64,000 bases of DNA from CAZYTX01 sp964650485 (GCA_964650485.1 CAZYTX010000013.1:10865-74864); one strand, 5' to 3'. Positions 6,855-16,637 are shown, counted from the stretch's first letter. Notes: generated by a model not told the origin, from the letters alone. Numbers and translations: made by a program.

Positions 6855-9317
6855 ATGCAGGAGATAGGCAAGAGAGTAGAGGTCAACATCGAGGACGAGC
6901 TGAAGACCAGCTACCTTGACTACGCCATGAGCGTGATCATCGGCCGGGCCCTGCCCGACATACGGGACGGGCTCAAGCCGGTCCACCGGCGCATCCTTTA
7001 CGCCATGCTGCGTGAAGGCATCCTTCCAAACAAGGGATACTCGAAGTGCGCGGGCGTGGTGGGCGAAGTGCTAAAGAAGTACCACCCCCACGGCGACTCC
7101 GCGGTCTACGACACCCTGGTGAGGATGGCGCAGGAATGGGCCATGCGATACCCGCTGATAGACGGGCAGGGGAACTTCGGCTCCATTGACGGGGACTCGG
7201 CCGCGGCATACCGCTACACCGAGTGCAGGCTGGCAAGGATCAGCAACGAGCTGCTCGCTGACATTGACAAGGACACCGTGGACTTCCACCCCAACTTCGA
7301 CGGCACCACCACCGAGCCGGAGGTGCTGCCCACCAGGCTGCCCAACCTCCTGGTCAACGGCTCCGAGGGGATCGCAGTGGGCATGGCCACCAAGATACCG
7401 CCCCATAACCTGGCCGAGGTGGTGAGCGCCCTGGAGATGGTGATCGAGGACCCCGAGGTCAAGCTGGAAAAGATCATGAGGGTGATGCCGGGCCCGGACT
7501 TCCCCACCGGCGGGTTCATCCACGGAAGGGAAGGCATAAAGGAGGCATACAAGACCGGCAAGGGAATAGTGCAGATGCGCGGCAGGGTCCTGGTCGAGAC
7601 CAACCACCGCACCAAGAAGACCGCCCTGGTGATTACGGAAATACCCTACCAGATAAACAAGACCAGGATCATCGAGAAGATCGCGGAGATGATAAACAGC
7701 AAGAAGATACAGGGGATCGCCGACCTGAGAGACGAGTCCGACCGGGAAGGCATGCGCATAGTGGTCGAGCTGAAAAAGGATGCAAACCCCGCGGTGACCA
7801 GGAACCAGCTCTTCAAGCACACCCCCCTCCAGGACAGCTTCGGCATCATCATGCTGGCCATAGTGGACGGCAGGCCAGAGGTGCTAAACCTCAGGCAGAT
7901 GCTCGCCCTTTTCATTAAGCACAGGAAAGAGGTGGTGACCAGGAGGTCTTTGTTCGAGCTCGAACAGAAAAGGGACCGCGAGCACCTCTTGCAGGGGTTC
8001 AAGAAGGCGCTGGACAACCTGGACGAGATCATAAACCTGATCAGGGCGGCAAAGGACCCGGCCGCGGCCAAAGACGAGCTAATAAAGAAGTTCGAGTTCA
8101 CCGACCGGCAGGCCCAGGCCATCCTGGAGATGAGGCTGTCGAGACTTACCGGCATGGAGCGGCAGAAGGTTCTGGACGAGCTCGAGGAGGTGGAGAAGGA
8201 GATAAAGAGGCTGCTCGAGCTCCTGGCATCGGAGGAGAAGATACTCGGGGTGGTAAAACAGGAGCTCATCGAGATAAAGAACGCCTATGCCGATGAGCGG
8301 CGCACCGAGATCATAGGCACGACCGAGGAGATACAGCTCGAGGACCTGATCGCCGAGGAGGACATGGTGGTGACCGTGACCCACTCCGGCTACATAAAGA
8401 GGAACCCGGTCTCGCTCTACCGGGCACAGAAGCGGGGCGGCAGGGGCAAGACCGGCATGACCACCAAGGACGAGGACTTCGTGTCCAGCCTCTTCGTGGC
8501 CAGCACCCATGCCAACATCATGTTCTTCACCGACAAGGGCAAGGCCTACGTCAAGAAGGTGCACGAGATACCCCAGGCCGGCAGGGCCGCCAAGGGCAAG
8601 GCCATCGTGAACATGCTGCCCCTGGACAGGGGGGAGATGGTACAGGCCATACTACCGGTGAAGGAGTTTGCAAAAGGCTGGTACGTGATAACCGTGACCA
8701 GGAAGGCCATGGTCAAGAAGACCGACCTCATGCAGTACGCCAACGTAAGGTCAAGCGGCATCATCGCGGTGGGCATTGACCAGGGGGACCAGCTCATATT
8801 CGCCGAGCTCACCGACGGCAACCAGGAGGTCTTCTTAAGCTCCAGCCAGGGAAAGTCGGTGCGATTCAAGGAGTCCGAGGTGAGAGACATGGGCAGGTCG
8901 GCACGCGGCGTCAAGGGCATGAGCATCGCCAAGGACGACGAGATGGTGAGCATGGAGATACTATCGCCCAGCTCCGAGGCCACCATCCTCGCGGTCACCG
9001 AGAAGGGGTTCGGAAAGCGCACCAGCATTGACGAGTACCCGGTGCACCACAGGGGCGGCTCCGGGGTCATAGCCATCAGGACCACGGAGAGGAACGGCAT
9101 GGTGGTCTCCGTGCTCCAGCTCACGGACACGGACGAGCTCATGATCATAACCGACAAGGGCAGGCTCATACGCATGAATATGGAGGACATCAGGGTCATC
9201 GGCAGGGCCACTCAGGGGGTGAGGCTCATCCATATAGGCGAGGGCGAGAAGGTCACAGGGGTGTGCAAGCTGGCCGAGAAAGAGGATGAGGCCAACGGGG
9301 GCGACCCCCCCGAGTGA
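6855..9317 (+). CDS. gyrA: DNA gyrase subunit A
   Basis: Breakage-reunion subunit of gyrase, which introduces negative supercoils together with GyrB. The 820-residue length is normal. Seen: the N-terminal GLKPVHRRILYAM region, the quinolone-pocket stretch KYHPHGDSAVYDTLVRMAQ with Ser and Asp at the usual resistance positions (wild-type-like), the catalytic Tyr in RYTE near residue 122, and six beta-pinwheel repeats in the C-terminal half. The GyrA box reads KRGGRGK near residue 525, which supports gyrase over topoisomerase IV. gyrB is not in the window. The ATG at 6855 is fixed by a structured repeat that ends in a ribosome-binding sequence. Confidence 0.96.
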   Translation: MQEIGKRVEVNIEDELKTSYLDYAMSVIIGRALPDIRDGLKPVHRRILYAMLREGILPNKGYSKCAGVVGEVLKKYHPHGDSAVYDTLVRMAQEWAMRYPLIDGQGNFGSIDGDSAAAYRYTECRLARISNELLADIDKDTVDFHPNFDGTTTEPEVLPTRLPNLLVNGSEGIAVGMATKIPPHNLAEVVSALEMVIEDPEVKLEKIMRVMPGPDFPTGGFIHGREGIKEAYKTGKGIVQMRGRVLVETNHRTKKTALVITEIPYQINKTRIIEKIAEMINSKKIQGIADLRDESDREGMRIVVELKKDANPAVTRNQLFKHTPLQDSFGIIMLAIVDGRPEVLNLRQMLALFIKHRKEVVTRRSLFELEQKRDREHLLQGFKKALDNLDEIINLIRAAKDPAAAKDELIKKFEFTDRQAQAILEMRLSRLTGMERQKVLDELEEVEKEIKRLLELLASEEKILGVVKQELIEIKNAYADERRTEIIGTTEEIQLEDLIAEEDMVVTVTHSGYIKRNPVSLYRAQKRGGRGKTGMTTKDEDFVSSLFVASTHANIMFFTDKGKAYVKKVHEIPQAGRAAKGKAIVNMLPLDRGEMVQAILPVKEFAKGWYVITVTRKAMVKKTDLMQYANVRSSGIIAVGIDQGDQLIFAELTDGNQEVFLSSSQGKSVRFKESEVRDMGRSARGVKGMSIAKDDEMVSMEILSPSSEATILAVTEKGFGKRTSIDEYPVHHRGGSGVIAIRTTERNGMVVSVLQLTDTDELMIITDKGRLIRMNMEDIRVIGRATQGVRLIHIGEGEKVTGVCKLAEKEDEANGGDPPE

Positions 9318-9453
9318 ATCCTAATCACACATAAAGCCATGCTAAGAAGGTTTGATTTGACCCGGGACGACCGGTTCAATGCACTGAAAAAGTAGTCCCA
9401 GCCGCTGTTCTTATTCTCTAAAATTATGAAAGAGCTTAGTTACTGGACCGGGA

Positions 9454-10554
9454 TCAGGTCTGTTGAGCTTCCTTCCTCGCCCCAGAATTCACCCCGCTGA
9501 CTTGTATAGCCTCATATTGCGATAAATCGCTGCCGAAGGTGTCCGAGAGCCGCTTTCCGGTCATGTCCACGGCAAGGGGAGATGAGTCAATCCCGGTCCA
9601 TCGCCTTCCCATGCGCTCGGCTGCTGCCAGCGCGGTCCCGCACCCGCAAAAGGGGTCCATCACCAGGTCCCCCCGGTTGCTCGCGGCCAGGATGATCCGC
9701 TCGAGCAGCGCCTCCGGCTTCTGGGTGGGGTAACTGAGCCTTTCCTTGGCCTGCGAGTGCAAATACTGGATGTCCGTCCAGGTGTCGCTCATCGCGGACA
9801 TCCTCATGTCACGGTAAACCACCCTGTCGTACCTGTCCTTGTCCAGGGCCCCGTCCTTCACCGCCCTGTCAACCTTGTCCCGGTCGTAGACCAGAAGCTG
9901 CAGCACCTTGCCGTGCTTGCCCTTCACCTTGTTCACGTTCCAGCCCCGCTCGATCACCTCGGCCTGCGACCTGGTGGGCTCGACCTCGGTCAGGTTGAAG
10001 GTCCCGGTCTCGCCCTTGCGATAAAAAAGAATAATGTCGTGCATCCTCTGGAACCGGCTCTGTATGTTTGTCCACCTGCGGTAGTGCCAAATTATCTCAT
10101 TACAGAACTTTTCATTGCCAAATACCGCATCCATGATCAACTTCAGGTAATGGCTAGCGGTCGGATCACAGTGAAGATATATGCTTCCCGTGTTCTTTAA
10201 AACCCTGTGCATCTCTACTAGCCGCTGTGACATCATGGTAAGATAAGCCATCATGTCATTCTGGCCCAGGAAGCCACGCAGAGCTATAAGCAGGTCTGAT
10301 AATCTTTTAGGGCCTTGTGTTACAACCTCGTGGTAAGCGCTCTCAGATTCAAATCCCCAGTGCCAGGTATCATCGAAAGCCCTGATTCGAGATCCCGAAT
10401 GTTCTCCGCTTTTTTCCTCGAAAAGTATGTTGTAAGTGGCGTTCGAATTGTAAGGCGGGTCAAGATAGATAAGGTCCACGCTCTCGTCGGCCACATGATC
10501 CCTAAGTATATCAAGATTGTCTCCGAAATACAGTCTGTTCTTCCAATCGCCCAT
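9454..10554 (-). CDS. Site-specific DNA methyltransferase (beta-class N4/N6)
   Basis: Transfers a methyl group from S-adenosylmethionine to an exocyclic amino group of adenine or cytosine. The 366-residue product has motif IV as LIYLDPPYNS near residue 29 and motif I as DPFCGCGTALAAAERMGR near residue 303. That IV-before-I order is the beta class, with the target-recognition region between them. No restriction endonuclease, specificity subunit or helicase gene is adjacent, so it looks solitary. I chose ATG 10554 over ATG 10563 because the predicted transcription start falls at about 10561, giving a leaderless or near-leaderless mRNA. Target sequence cannot be read from the protein. Confidence 0.88.
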   Translation of the reverse strand: MGDWKNRLYFGDNLDILRDHVADESVDLIYLDPPYNSNATYNILFEEKSGEHSGSRIRAFDDTWHWGFESESAYHEVVTQGPKRLSDLLIALRGFLGQNDMMAYLTMMSQRLVEMHRVLKNTGSIYLHCDPTASHYLKLIMDAVFGNEKFCNEIIWHYRRWTNIQSRFQRMHDIILFYRKGETGTFNLTEVEPTRSQAEVIERGWNVNKVKGKHGKVLQLLVYDRDKVDRAVKDGALDKDRYDRVVYRDMRMSAMSDTWTDIQYLHSQAKERLSYPTQKPEALLERIILAASNRGDLVMDPFCGCGTALAAAERMGRRWTGIDSSPLAVDMTGKRLSDTFGSDLSQYEAIQVSGVNSGARKEAQQT

Positions 10555-10567
10555 TTTTACCATAAAA

Positions 10568-10596
10568 ATTATATGTTACTTGATGCTCGAAATCAA
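10568..10596 (-). promoter_or_regulatory. Sigma-70 promoter of the DNA methyltransferase
   Basis: Read on the minus strand: TTGATT (10596-10591), a 17-base spacer and TATAAT (10573-10568). The -10 box ends only five bases before the first in-frame ATG (10563), so the transcript probably starts at or inside that codon and translation begins at the ATG at 10554. Confidence 0.6.
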
Positions 10597-10654
10597 TCAT
10601 CGCGCTTACGCCAGCATTACAAGCACGACCCTGATCTAACTCCGGTCGCCGGCC

Positions 10655-12292
10655 TCAGCCCGGCCTCTCGTATGCTATCTTGTATAGGGTCTGCCGGTTG
10701 GGGAAGCCCTCTACGATGGTGTATCTTTGGGCGGCCGCGGAGAAGACTGGTTTCAGCCACACCTCGTACCTGCCGCCCAGCATGAACCTGTGCCAGGACT
10801 CCGAGAAGGGGGGCGGGTGACCCGGGTGGTAAGGCTGCACGATGTAGTCCGGCCGGTATTTCAGCACCTCCTTCAAGGGGTCGTCCAGCATCTGGTGGGT
10901 GTTGAGCCCCAGCATGTCAAGCGTGCGCCGCTCACCGTAGTAACGCATGGCCCCCGCGTCCTTGACAGCCACCAGCGCATCGGGGTCCGTATTCTCCCTG
11001 ATCCACTTGCCCATGGTCACGTGTATCTCGTACACGTTCATGCAGTTCCAGGCAAGCATCTCACGCCAGTGCGAGAGGCTCCCGGGCAGGGGCCAGAGCG
11101 AGGACACGAAAATGACAGAGGCGAGCACGGCCATGGACGCGCTCCCGGGGCCCGACCTTTCTCTTAGTCTGTAATAAGCGTGCTCCAGAAGGACATATGC
11201 CCCCCCCGCCCACAAGATCACCAGGAAAGGTATGCAGGACTGTATGTAGCGGTGGAAGGTGAAGGCCCAGAAAGCGGTGAAGTCCGGCCGGGTGCTGGCC
11301 ACCCCCACTATGTAGAGCCAGGGGAAAAGAATGGCGGGCACGGCCCGGAACCCGAACCTCTTCCACATGAAAAAGGCCCCGGCAAGGTAGAATAAAAAAC
11401 CCCCGAAAAGCGCGAAGAAGGGGATACGAAAAACCATGTGGGCGATGATCCTCCCGGCCTCCAAAAGGTCCAGGAAAAGCTCGCCCTTTGCATGGAAGGT
11501 GTTGGGAAGCACACTGCCGCTCACGAAGTAGTTGTACGCGCCCCACAGCCCGCACATAGCGGCCACCGGGATAACAAGCCCGGATACGCGCCTCGCCTTG
11601 CCCGACCCGGCAACGGAGCACAAAAGGCACAGGCCCACGAACACGAAGTTCTCCAGGCGGGAAAGAACAGCCACGCCCAGGAACAGCCCGCAAAGCAGGG
11701 CCCGATCTTTTTTCAAAAAGAAAAGCGCCGAAAAAACAAGCGCCGCCGAGCTCAGCAGTATCTCCATGCCGGCAAACCTGCTGAAGGCGAGCGAGGGCTC
11801 GAAAAGAAGAGCAGCTCCGGAGACAAGGCCGGCGCCAAAGCTCTTGAAAGCCTCCCTTGCAAACAGGAAGCAGGCGAGTGCGAGCAGCAGGGCCATAATG
11901 TTATTTAGAAGGTGTACCGCGATGACGGTTGAAAAGCCCAGGATGCGGGAGACCAGCACGAATGGCGACTCGGTCACCACCCAGACGATGCTGCTCATGC
12001 CGGCCTCGGAAACCCCGGGATTGTACTCGAACCTGCACCTCTGGGACAGGCTCCTCGCGTACACCAGGTGGATGTAGCTGTCATCCAGGGGGAATGCCTT
12101 CAGCACCGGGTGCGAACCGTACACCCTGCCGCCGCCCGCGTAGAGGCTGGTGAGCACGAGAAGCGCGGAGTAAAAAGCCACTACGCCGATCAGCCGGCCG
12201 CAGGGCAGGTGAGTTGAACTTCCGCCCTCAACCGATTCCGGCTTTTCGCCGTCTTTATCACTCAGAAACATTTCTGCCAGTCCGGGGATCAT
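10655..12292 (-). CDS. Polytopic membrane protein, GT-C glycosyltransferase-like
   Basis: Probable lipid-linked-sugar glycosyltransferase of the GT-C fold; donor and acceptor are unknown. The 545-residue product has about ten membrane helices. Its first loop carries FPLDDSYIHLVYARSLSQ near residue 70, matching the acidic DD/DE motif in the first periplasmic loop of GT-C enzymes. A soluble C-terminal domain follows, with DALVAVKDAGAMRYYGERR, typical of DUF2079/PMT-like proteins. The protein at 27856 has the same architecture and the motif FIDDAYITFRYAANL, so the two are paralogues. It is a single gene, convergent with nothing and adjacent to the methyltransferase on the same strand. Confidence 0.8.
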   Translation of the reverse strand: MIPGLAEMFLSDKDGEKPESVEGGSSTHLPCGRLIGVVAFYSALLVLTSLYAGGGRVYGSHPVLKAFPLDDSYIHLVYARSLSQRCRFEYNPGVSEAGMSSIVWVVTESPFVLVSRILGFSTVIAVHLLNNIMALLLALACFLFAREAFKSFGAGLVSGAALLFEPSLAFSRFAGMEILLSSAALVFSALFFLKKDRALLCGLFLGVAVLSRLENFVFVGLCLLCSVAGSGKARRVSGLVIPVAAMCGLWGAYNYFVSGSVLPNTFHAKGELFLDLLEAGRIIAHMVFRIPFFALFGGFLFYLAGAFFMWKRFGFRAVPAILFPWLYIVGVASTRPDFTAFWAFTFHRYIQSCIPFLVILWAGGAYVLLEHAYYRLRERSGPGSASMAVLASVIFVSSLWPLPGSLSHWREMLAWNCMNVYEIHVTMGKWIRENTDPDALVAVKDAGAMRYYGERRTLDMLGLNTHQMLDDPLKEVLKYRPDYIVQPYHPGHPPPFSESWHRFMLGGRYEVWLKPVFSAAAQRYTIVEGFPNRQTLYKIAYERPG

Positions 12293-12366
12293 AACCAGGC
12301 GGTCCCACTACGATTATAGTCCCGGCAAAGCCGGCATGGAAACAAGCGCACATGGAAACAAGCGCC

Positions 12367-12393
12367 TTGACCGGGCAGTTACGGTTGTATAAA
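12367..12393 (+). promoter_or_regulatory. Weak promoter candidate for the zinc-ribbon/TPR gene
   Basis: TTGACC (12367-12372) and TATAAA (12388-12393) are separated by only 15 bases, shorter than ideal. It sits about 40 bases before the gene start. Confidence 0.3.
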
Positions 12394-12430
12394 CTAAAAA
12401 GTAGGAGCAGGGACAGGACAAGGCGAAGAC

Positions 12431-14866
12431 ATGTTAATAAAGTGCCCAAAGTGCAAAAAGCAATACAACGTGGACGGCTCGAAGATAACGGACCGGGGCG
12501 TCAAGATCACCTGTCCCTCCTGCAAGCACCAGTTCATCGCCCGCAAGAGGAGCGATGAAACAGCAAAGGCTGCACCCCAGCCTGAAAAGCAGCAAAAAAA
12601 AGAGGCGCCAAAGCGCAAGTCACCCCCTTGCGAGGTCTGCGGCGAGCCCAGCACGCACGTGTTCAAGGGGCCGCCTCCAAGGCCCCTGTGCGAGTTCCAT
12701 TACAAGGTGGAGACGGAGAAATCCTCCAGGTTCTTCCAGCAGGCCGAGCCTGAACCGGAGTTTTTGCAGGAAACACCGTCATCGGACCCGGGAACCACCG
12801 AGCCCGCGGCCAAGTATGACCCCGGCGCCACCAAAGCAGCCCCGCAGCCTCCCGCCAAGGAAACGCAGCCCGACCCGGACCAGACAAAGCCGCCAGTACA
12901 AGACAAAGACGAGTCCACGCTGCCATCAAACGTGTCAGAGCCCAGCTTCGAGAGCTTTGACGACGAGTTCGAGTTCTTCGACTCGGACAGGACACCGCCT
13001 CCAAAACAAAAAGAGCCGCCCGCTCCGACTCCGCCTGCCCCGGAGCCCCCACCGGAGCAGGAGGGCAAGGCCGAGCCGGAAGACTCGGGCCAGGCCGACT
13101 TTGTAATGGACGACCACGAGTTCATGCAGCCCGGCGCCGGACTGGTGGAAGCGCATGAGCAAGCAGGTGATGAGGCCGCGCCGGATACAACAGGTGATGA
13201 GCTGGAAACCACCATACCCCCGGCCGGGGAGCAGACCCTGGAAACAGAGCAGACTCCGGGGCCCGAAAAGACACAGGCCCAGGAACCCGGGCAACCGCCC
13301 GAGCCCGCGTGGGAGGACTTCGGGGACGAAGGATCATTCCAGGAAGAGGTGCCCAAGGAAAATATCGAGCAGGCTCCTGAACCCGATCCTTTCAAGCCCG
13401 AGCCTGCGGACGTCAATCCGGAACAGCATCCGACCCCTCCCGAGCAGGAATCTTACGAGTTCAAGGCCGAACAGTCGCCGGACCCCTTTGCCGCGGACGG
13501 CATATCCACTGATGACAGCGGACCCGCGGACATGCGCGGACAGGGTATGCCCGGCGAGGACGGCTTTAACCTGGACGGGTCGCCCGCACAGCAGTATCAA
13601 CCCGCAAGGGAGGAGCCCGAGGACACCTTTGAATGGGAAAGCCCGTCGCAGGAGCGCACAGGCGACGGGCTGGACGCAGAGACGGGTGTCGGGCCTGAGC
13701 CCGCGCCTGCAAAGGAGCCCGCACCACCGAAGGTCCCCAAAAAGCAGCCCGCGCCTTCAGGACCAAGGCCCTTGAACCCCAGGGGCATGGTGTCGGCTAT
13801 GCTGGCTTTAGCTGTGCTGCTTACCGCGTTTGCCGCTTCCGCGTACCTTTCCCTTTTCGGCGTTCCAGATATGGGACCAACAGAGGAACATGCTGAGTTC
13901 AAGGTGCCGGCATGGGAGGGAAGGCTGACCATGGGCTCGGACGAAGGGGCCTCCGCCAGGAGCGTGCAGCCTTTGCCGCAGCTCCCGGGAGACGCGGTCC
14001 CGGAAAAGGCCGAGATCGTGGCCGAGGCCCAGCATAAGGCCGGCCGGGCAGAGAAGCTCATGCTCGAAGACAAGAAAGCGTCCCATGAAAAAGCAGAGGG
14101 CTTGATCGAGCAGGCCATAAAGCTCGACCCTGAAAACCCCGCCTTCCACGCTCTCAGGATAAACATCCTGGCCTTTGCCGACTCCGTGGGCGCTCAAGGG
14201 TCCATGCAGGCGTCGAACAGGGCGGAGGCCTCGCTGGCGCATCTGGGAGAAGGGCTCAAGAGCGCGCCCGCGATGCTGCGGGCCAAGGCGCACGTGTTCC
14301 TCGCAGGAAACAAGACCGCGGCCGCGAGGTCGCTATTGGACCAGTACCTGGACCAGTACCCCCGCGACGGGATAGCCCTGTACCTAAAAGGCCTCACCTA
14401 CCTTTACCAGCCCGGCCCTGATTACGAGAAGGCCGTAAGCTATATTGAAGAGGCCCTGAATTACGAGCCCGGGATGGTGAGGGCCCACTGGGACCTTGCA
14501 GGCGCATACAGGAAAATCGGCAGGTACGAGGACGCAATAGACGCTTACAACCAGGTGCTCATGCGCTCCCCCGATAGACAGGGCACGGCCGAGGCCATGG
14601 AGGACACTTTGCGCGAGCAGAGCCGGGGAGCGTCCGCGGACAGCCGGGACCCCGGGAACCGGGGTGAGACCACCATCATCCCCATACCGAAAAAGGAGGG
14701 TCCCAAGGGCCTTGCGGCCACTGGCAGCGATATATCGGACAACGTTCTCCGGGTCATAAACCACGTCTATCCTGAGATAAGCAAGCTCGAGTTTTCAAAA
14801 GAGCCCGAGGCTCCAAGGGTGTTTGAAAGGGAGAGACCCCGCCCGCCCGAGGAGGCGCCCGAGTGA
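12431..14866 (+). CDS. Zinc-ribbon and TPR membrane protein
   Basis: Large 811-residue protein without a named function. Residues 1-37 are an MJ0042-type zinc ribbon (CPKCKKQYNVDG... CPSCKHQF, two CxxC pairs). A second cysteine cluster, PPCEVCGEP, follows near residue 65. Residues 90-450 are a low-complexity linker very rich in Pro, Glu, Asp and Gln. One transmembrane helix lies near 456-480 (SAMLALAVLLTAFAASAYLS). The C-terminal third has TPR-like helices (ALYLKGLTYLY, ARAHWDLAGAYRKIGRYEDA-like). This layout, a cytoplasmic zinc ribbon joined to a periplasmic TPR domain, recurs in deltaproteobacteria and resembles some gliding or secretion accessory proteins. The specific role is unknown. Confidence 0.85.
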   Translation: MLIKCPKCKKQYNVDGSKITDRGVKITCPSCKHQFIARKRSDETAKAAPQPEKQQKKEAPKRKSPPCEVCGEPSTHVFKGPPPRPLCEFHYKVETEKSSRFFQQAEPEPEFLQETPSSDPGTTEPAAKYDPGATKAAPQPPAKETQPDPDQTKPPVQDKDESTLPSNVSEPSFESFDDEFEFFDSDRTPPPKQKEPPAPTPPAPEPPPEQEGKAEPEDSGQADFVMDDHEFMQPGAGLVEAHEQAGDEAAPDTTGDELETTIPPAGEQTLETEQTPGPEKTQAQEPGQPPEPAWEDFGDEGSFQEEVPKENIEQAPEPDPFKPEPADVNPEQHPTPPEQESYEFKAEQSPDPFAADGISTDDSGPADMRGQGMPGEDGFNLDGSPAQQYQPAREEPEDTFEWESPSQERTGDGLDAETGVGPEPAPAKEPAPPKVPKKQPAPSGPRPLNPRGMVSAMLALAVLLTAFAASAYLSLFGVPDMGPTEEHAEFKVPAWEGRLTMGSDEGASARSVQPLPQLPGDAVPEKAEIVAEAQHKAGRAEKLMLEDKKASHEKAEGLIEQAIKLDPENPAFHALRINILAFADSVGAQGSMQASNRAEASLAHLGEGLKSAPAMLRAKAHVFLAGNKTAAARSLLDQYLDQYPRDGIALYLKGLTYLYQPGPDYEKAVSYIEEALNYEPGMVRAHWDLAGAYRKIGRYEDAIDAYNQVLMRSPDRQGTAEAMEDTLREQSRGASADSRDPGNRGETTIIPIPKKEGPKGLAATGSDISDNVLRVINHVYPEISKLEFSKEPEAPRVFERERPRPPEEAPE

Positions 14867-14972
14867 GGCTTTGCAGCGGGGCCCCTTGTCCGGGTGTGCG
14901 CAAGATAAGCGAGTGCCTTCCAAGCTTTTCTTTCTGCGGCGGACGGCGCTTTTTTTAAGTCCGTGTTCTTTA

Positions 14973-16637
14973 ATGTCAACTGAAAAGACGAGAGCCCGTT
15001 TTTATACTTTTTCCATTGTTACATTGCTCTTTTTCTTGTCTCTCGTTGCTGTAATCCACATCTGGCTGGTGGACCCGGACCTTTACTTCTCTTACTATCC
15101 CGACCAGGCTGTCTATATTGTCCATGCCCTGTCATTCAGCCAGGGAGAAGGCTATACAACCATCTCATATGATCCTCCCCGGGCCCTTACCACCATGAAG
15201 CCTTTCATGTTTTCCTGGCTGCTCTCATGGGTCATCCGGCTTTTCGGGCTGCATATTCCCGTTATGAAACTGATGACGCTGCTCATTTATTTCCTGGGTC
15301 TTACGTGCTACGTGGACCTTGTGAGGATCAGGGGCGAGGCCCTTTACGGCCTTCTGGCGGCCGTGCTTGCTTTGAGCTCTCCTTTATCCCTGGCCCATTC
15401 GCAGCTTCTGCTCTCGGATCTCACTTATACCGGGTTTAGCCTTGCAGCACTGTGGGCCTCCGGGAGGGCGAACTACAGCAGAACCCCTTTAAGGTGGTGG
15501 ACCGCGGCGCTTATTTTCTGTCTCTCGGCTTTTTATACACGGACCATAGGGGTCTCTCTGGTAGCAGCTTTTATAGCGGCCGCCCTGATATTCCCTCCCC
15601 CGCGCCTTAAAGGTTTCCATAAAAAAGTATTCAGATTGACTGTTACAGTAATTCTTGTCCTCGGCACGGCCGCCTGGTGGGGCTATTGTCTGTCAGCAGG
15701 CGGATGGTCCGGTCTCAATCAATTTCACGAGTTCCTCGGAAGCAAGGGACAAGCCCTCGATTACGGAAATATGATATCCCCTTTTGGCGTCATAGCCAGA
15801 TCATTTGATAATCTTCTGGTCTACGAAAGCATTCTGGGGCAACTGTTTATCCCTTTCACCGGCTCCGGCTTCATGCACGTGCTCATGGGCGCGGCCGTTT
15901 TATTGCTTTGCATAACCGGCCTTATAAGACTCCTTTTCAAATACCGCTCCGCACATGAGATATACATCATTTTCTACACTGCTGTGCTTGTATTCTGGGA
16001 CTTCCCTGAAATGCGCTACCTCCTGCCCGTTTACACCTTGCTTTCATATGCCATGTTTTGTGGCCTTTCCGCTGTCAGCAGGCTGGTCGGTAACAGGCGA
16101 AAAAGACTGCTTCCCCTCGGGGCTGCCATATTGATCCTGGGAATTCATTTATACCTGGACCTCCCCCGCCTTGATTCATCCAGTCCAGATTCGGAGGGTG
16201 CAATGCAGAGGCACTTTAACGTGCTCCCTCTTAACTCGCCTCCATGGCTCACGGATTTCAGGCCCCATCCCTCCATAGAAATAAACGAGCACCTTGGCAT
16301 GCTTCCCCTGAATGAAGCCGCGAGGAACATGATACTGTTGGACCTCTGGATTCGCGACAATGTATCCGGCGACGCCCTCTTTTTCGTCAATTACAGCCCT
16401 GAGTTTTTTCTCGTCACCGGCAACCGCTCTCTTTACGTTGAAACAAGAGAAGGCCGAGACCCCGTCGAGCTTTTCATGAAGCACGGTGTTGACTACGTGG
16501 TGGTCGCGGAAATCCATCCCCTCCATTCAAGGTTCGTTTTTGAAGGCATACACCTCGCGCCGGAGCTTTTCCAGGAGGTGGCGCGTATCAAGGGAACGAA
16601 TACGGCTGTATACAGCTTCATGCACAAGGAGGGATGA
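14973..16637 (+). CDS. Polytopic membrane protein, GT39-like glycosyltransferase
   Basis: The 554-residue product has about ten hydrophobic helices and the early loop YYPDQAVYIVHALSFSQGEG near residue 35. An acidic residue in this position, followed by AxxxxxGxG, is the signature of ArnT/PMT-like GT-C transferases that use lipid-linked sugars. I chose ATG 14973 because upstream in-frame starts overlap the end of the preceding gene and the first membrane helix begins just after it. Its base composition looks less GC-rich than its neighbours, which could reflect transfer. Substrate is unknown. Confidence 0.78.
   Translation: MSTEKTRARFYTFSIVTLLFFLSLVAVIHIWLVDPDLYFSYYPDQAVYIVHALSFSQGEGYTTISYDPPRALTTMKPFMFSWLLSWVIRLFGLHIPVMKLMTLLIYFLGLTCYVDLVRIRGEALYGLLAAVLALSSPLSLAHSQLLLSDLTYTGFSLAALWASGRANYSRTPLRWWTAALIFCLSAFYTRTIGVSLVAAFIAAALIFPPPRLKGFHKKVFRLTVTVILVLGTAAWWGYCLSAGGWSGLNQFHEFLGSKGQALDYGNMISPFGVIARSFDNLLVYESILGQLFIPFTGSGFMHVLMGAAVLLLCITGLIRLLFKYRSAHEIYIIFYTAVLVFWDFPEMRYLLPVYTLLSYAMFCGLSAVSRLVGNRRKRLLPLGAAILILGIHLYLDLPRLDSSSPDSEGAMQRHFNVLPLNSPPWLTDFRPHPSIEINEHLGMLPLNEAARNMILLDLWIRDNVSGDALFFVNYSPEFFLVTGNRSLYVETREGRDPVELFMKHGVDYVVVAEIHPLHSRFVFEGIHLAPELFQEVARIKGTNTAVYSFMHKEG

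Noticed and set aside
7071..7820. Minus-strand open frame of 249 codons within gyrA
   Set aside because: Antisense to a conserved part of gyrA; no start signal and His/Leu/Val-rich nonsense composition.
10340..10375. TTCAAATCCCC resembling a tRNA T-loop
   Set aside because: It lies inside the methyltransferase coding sequence, and no acceptor, D or anticodon stems can be formed around it.
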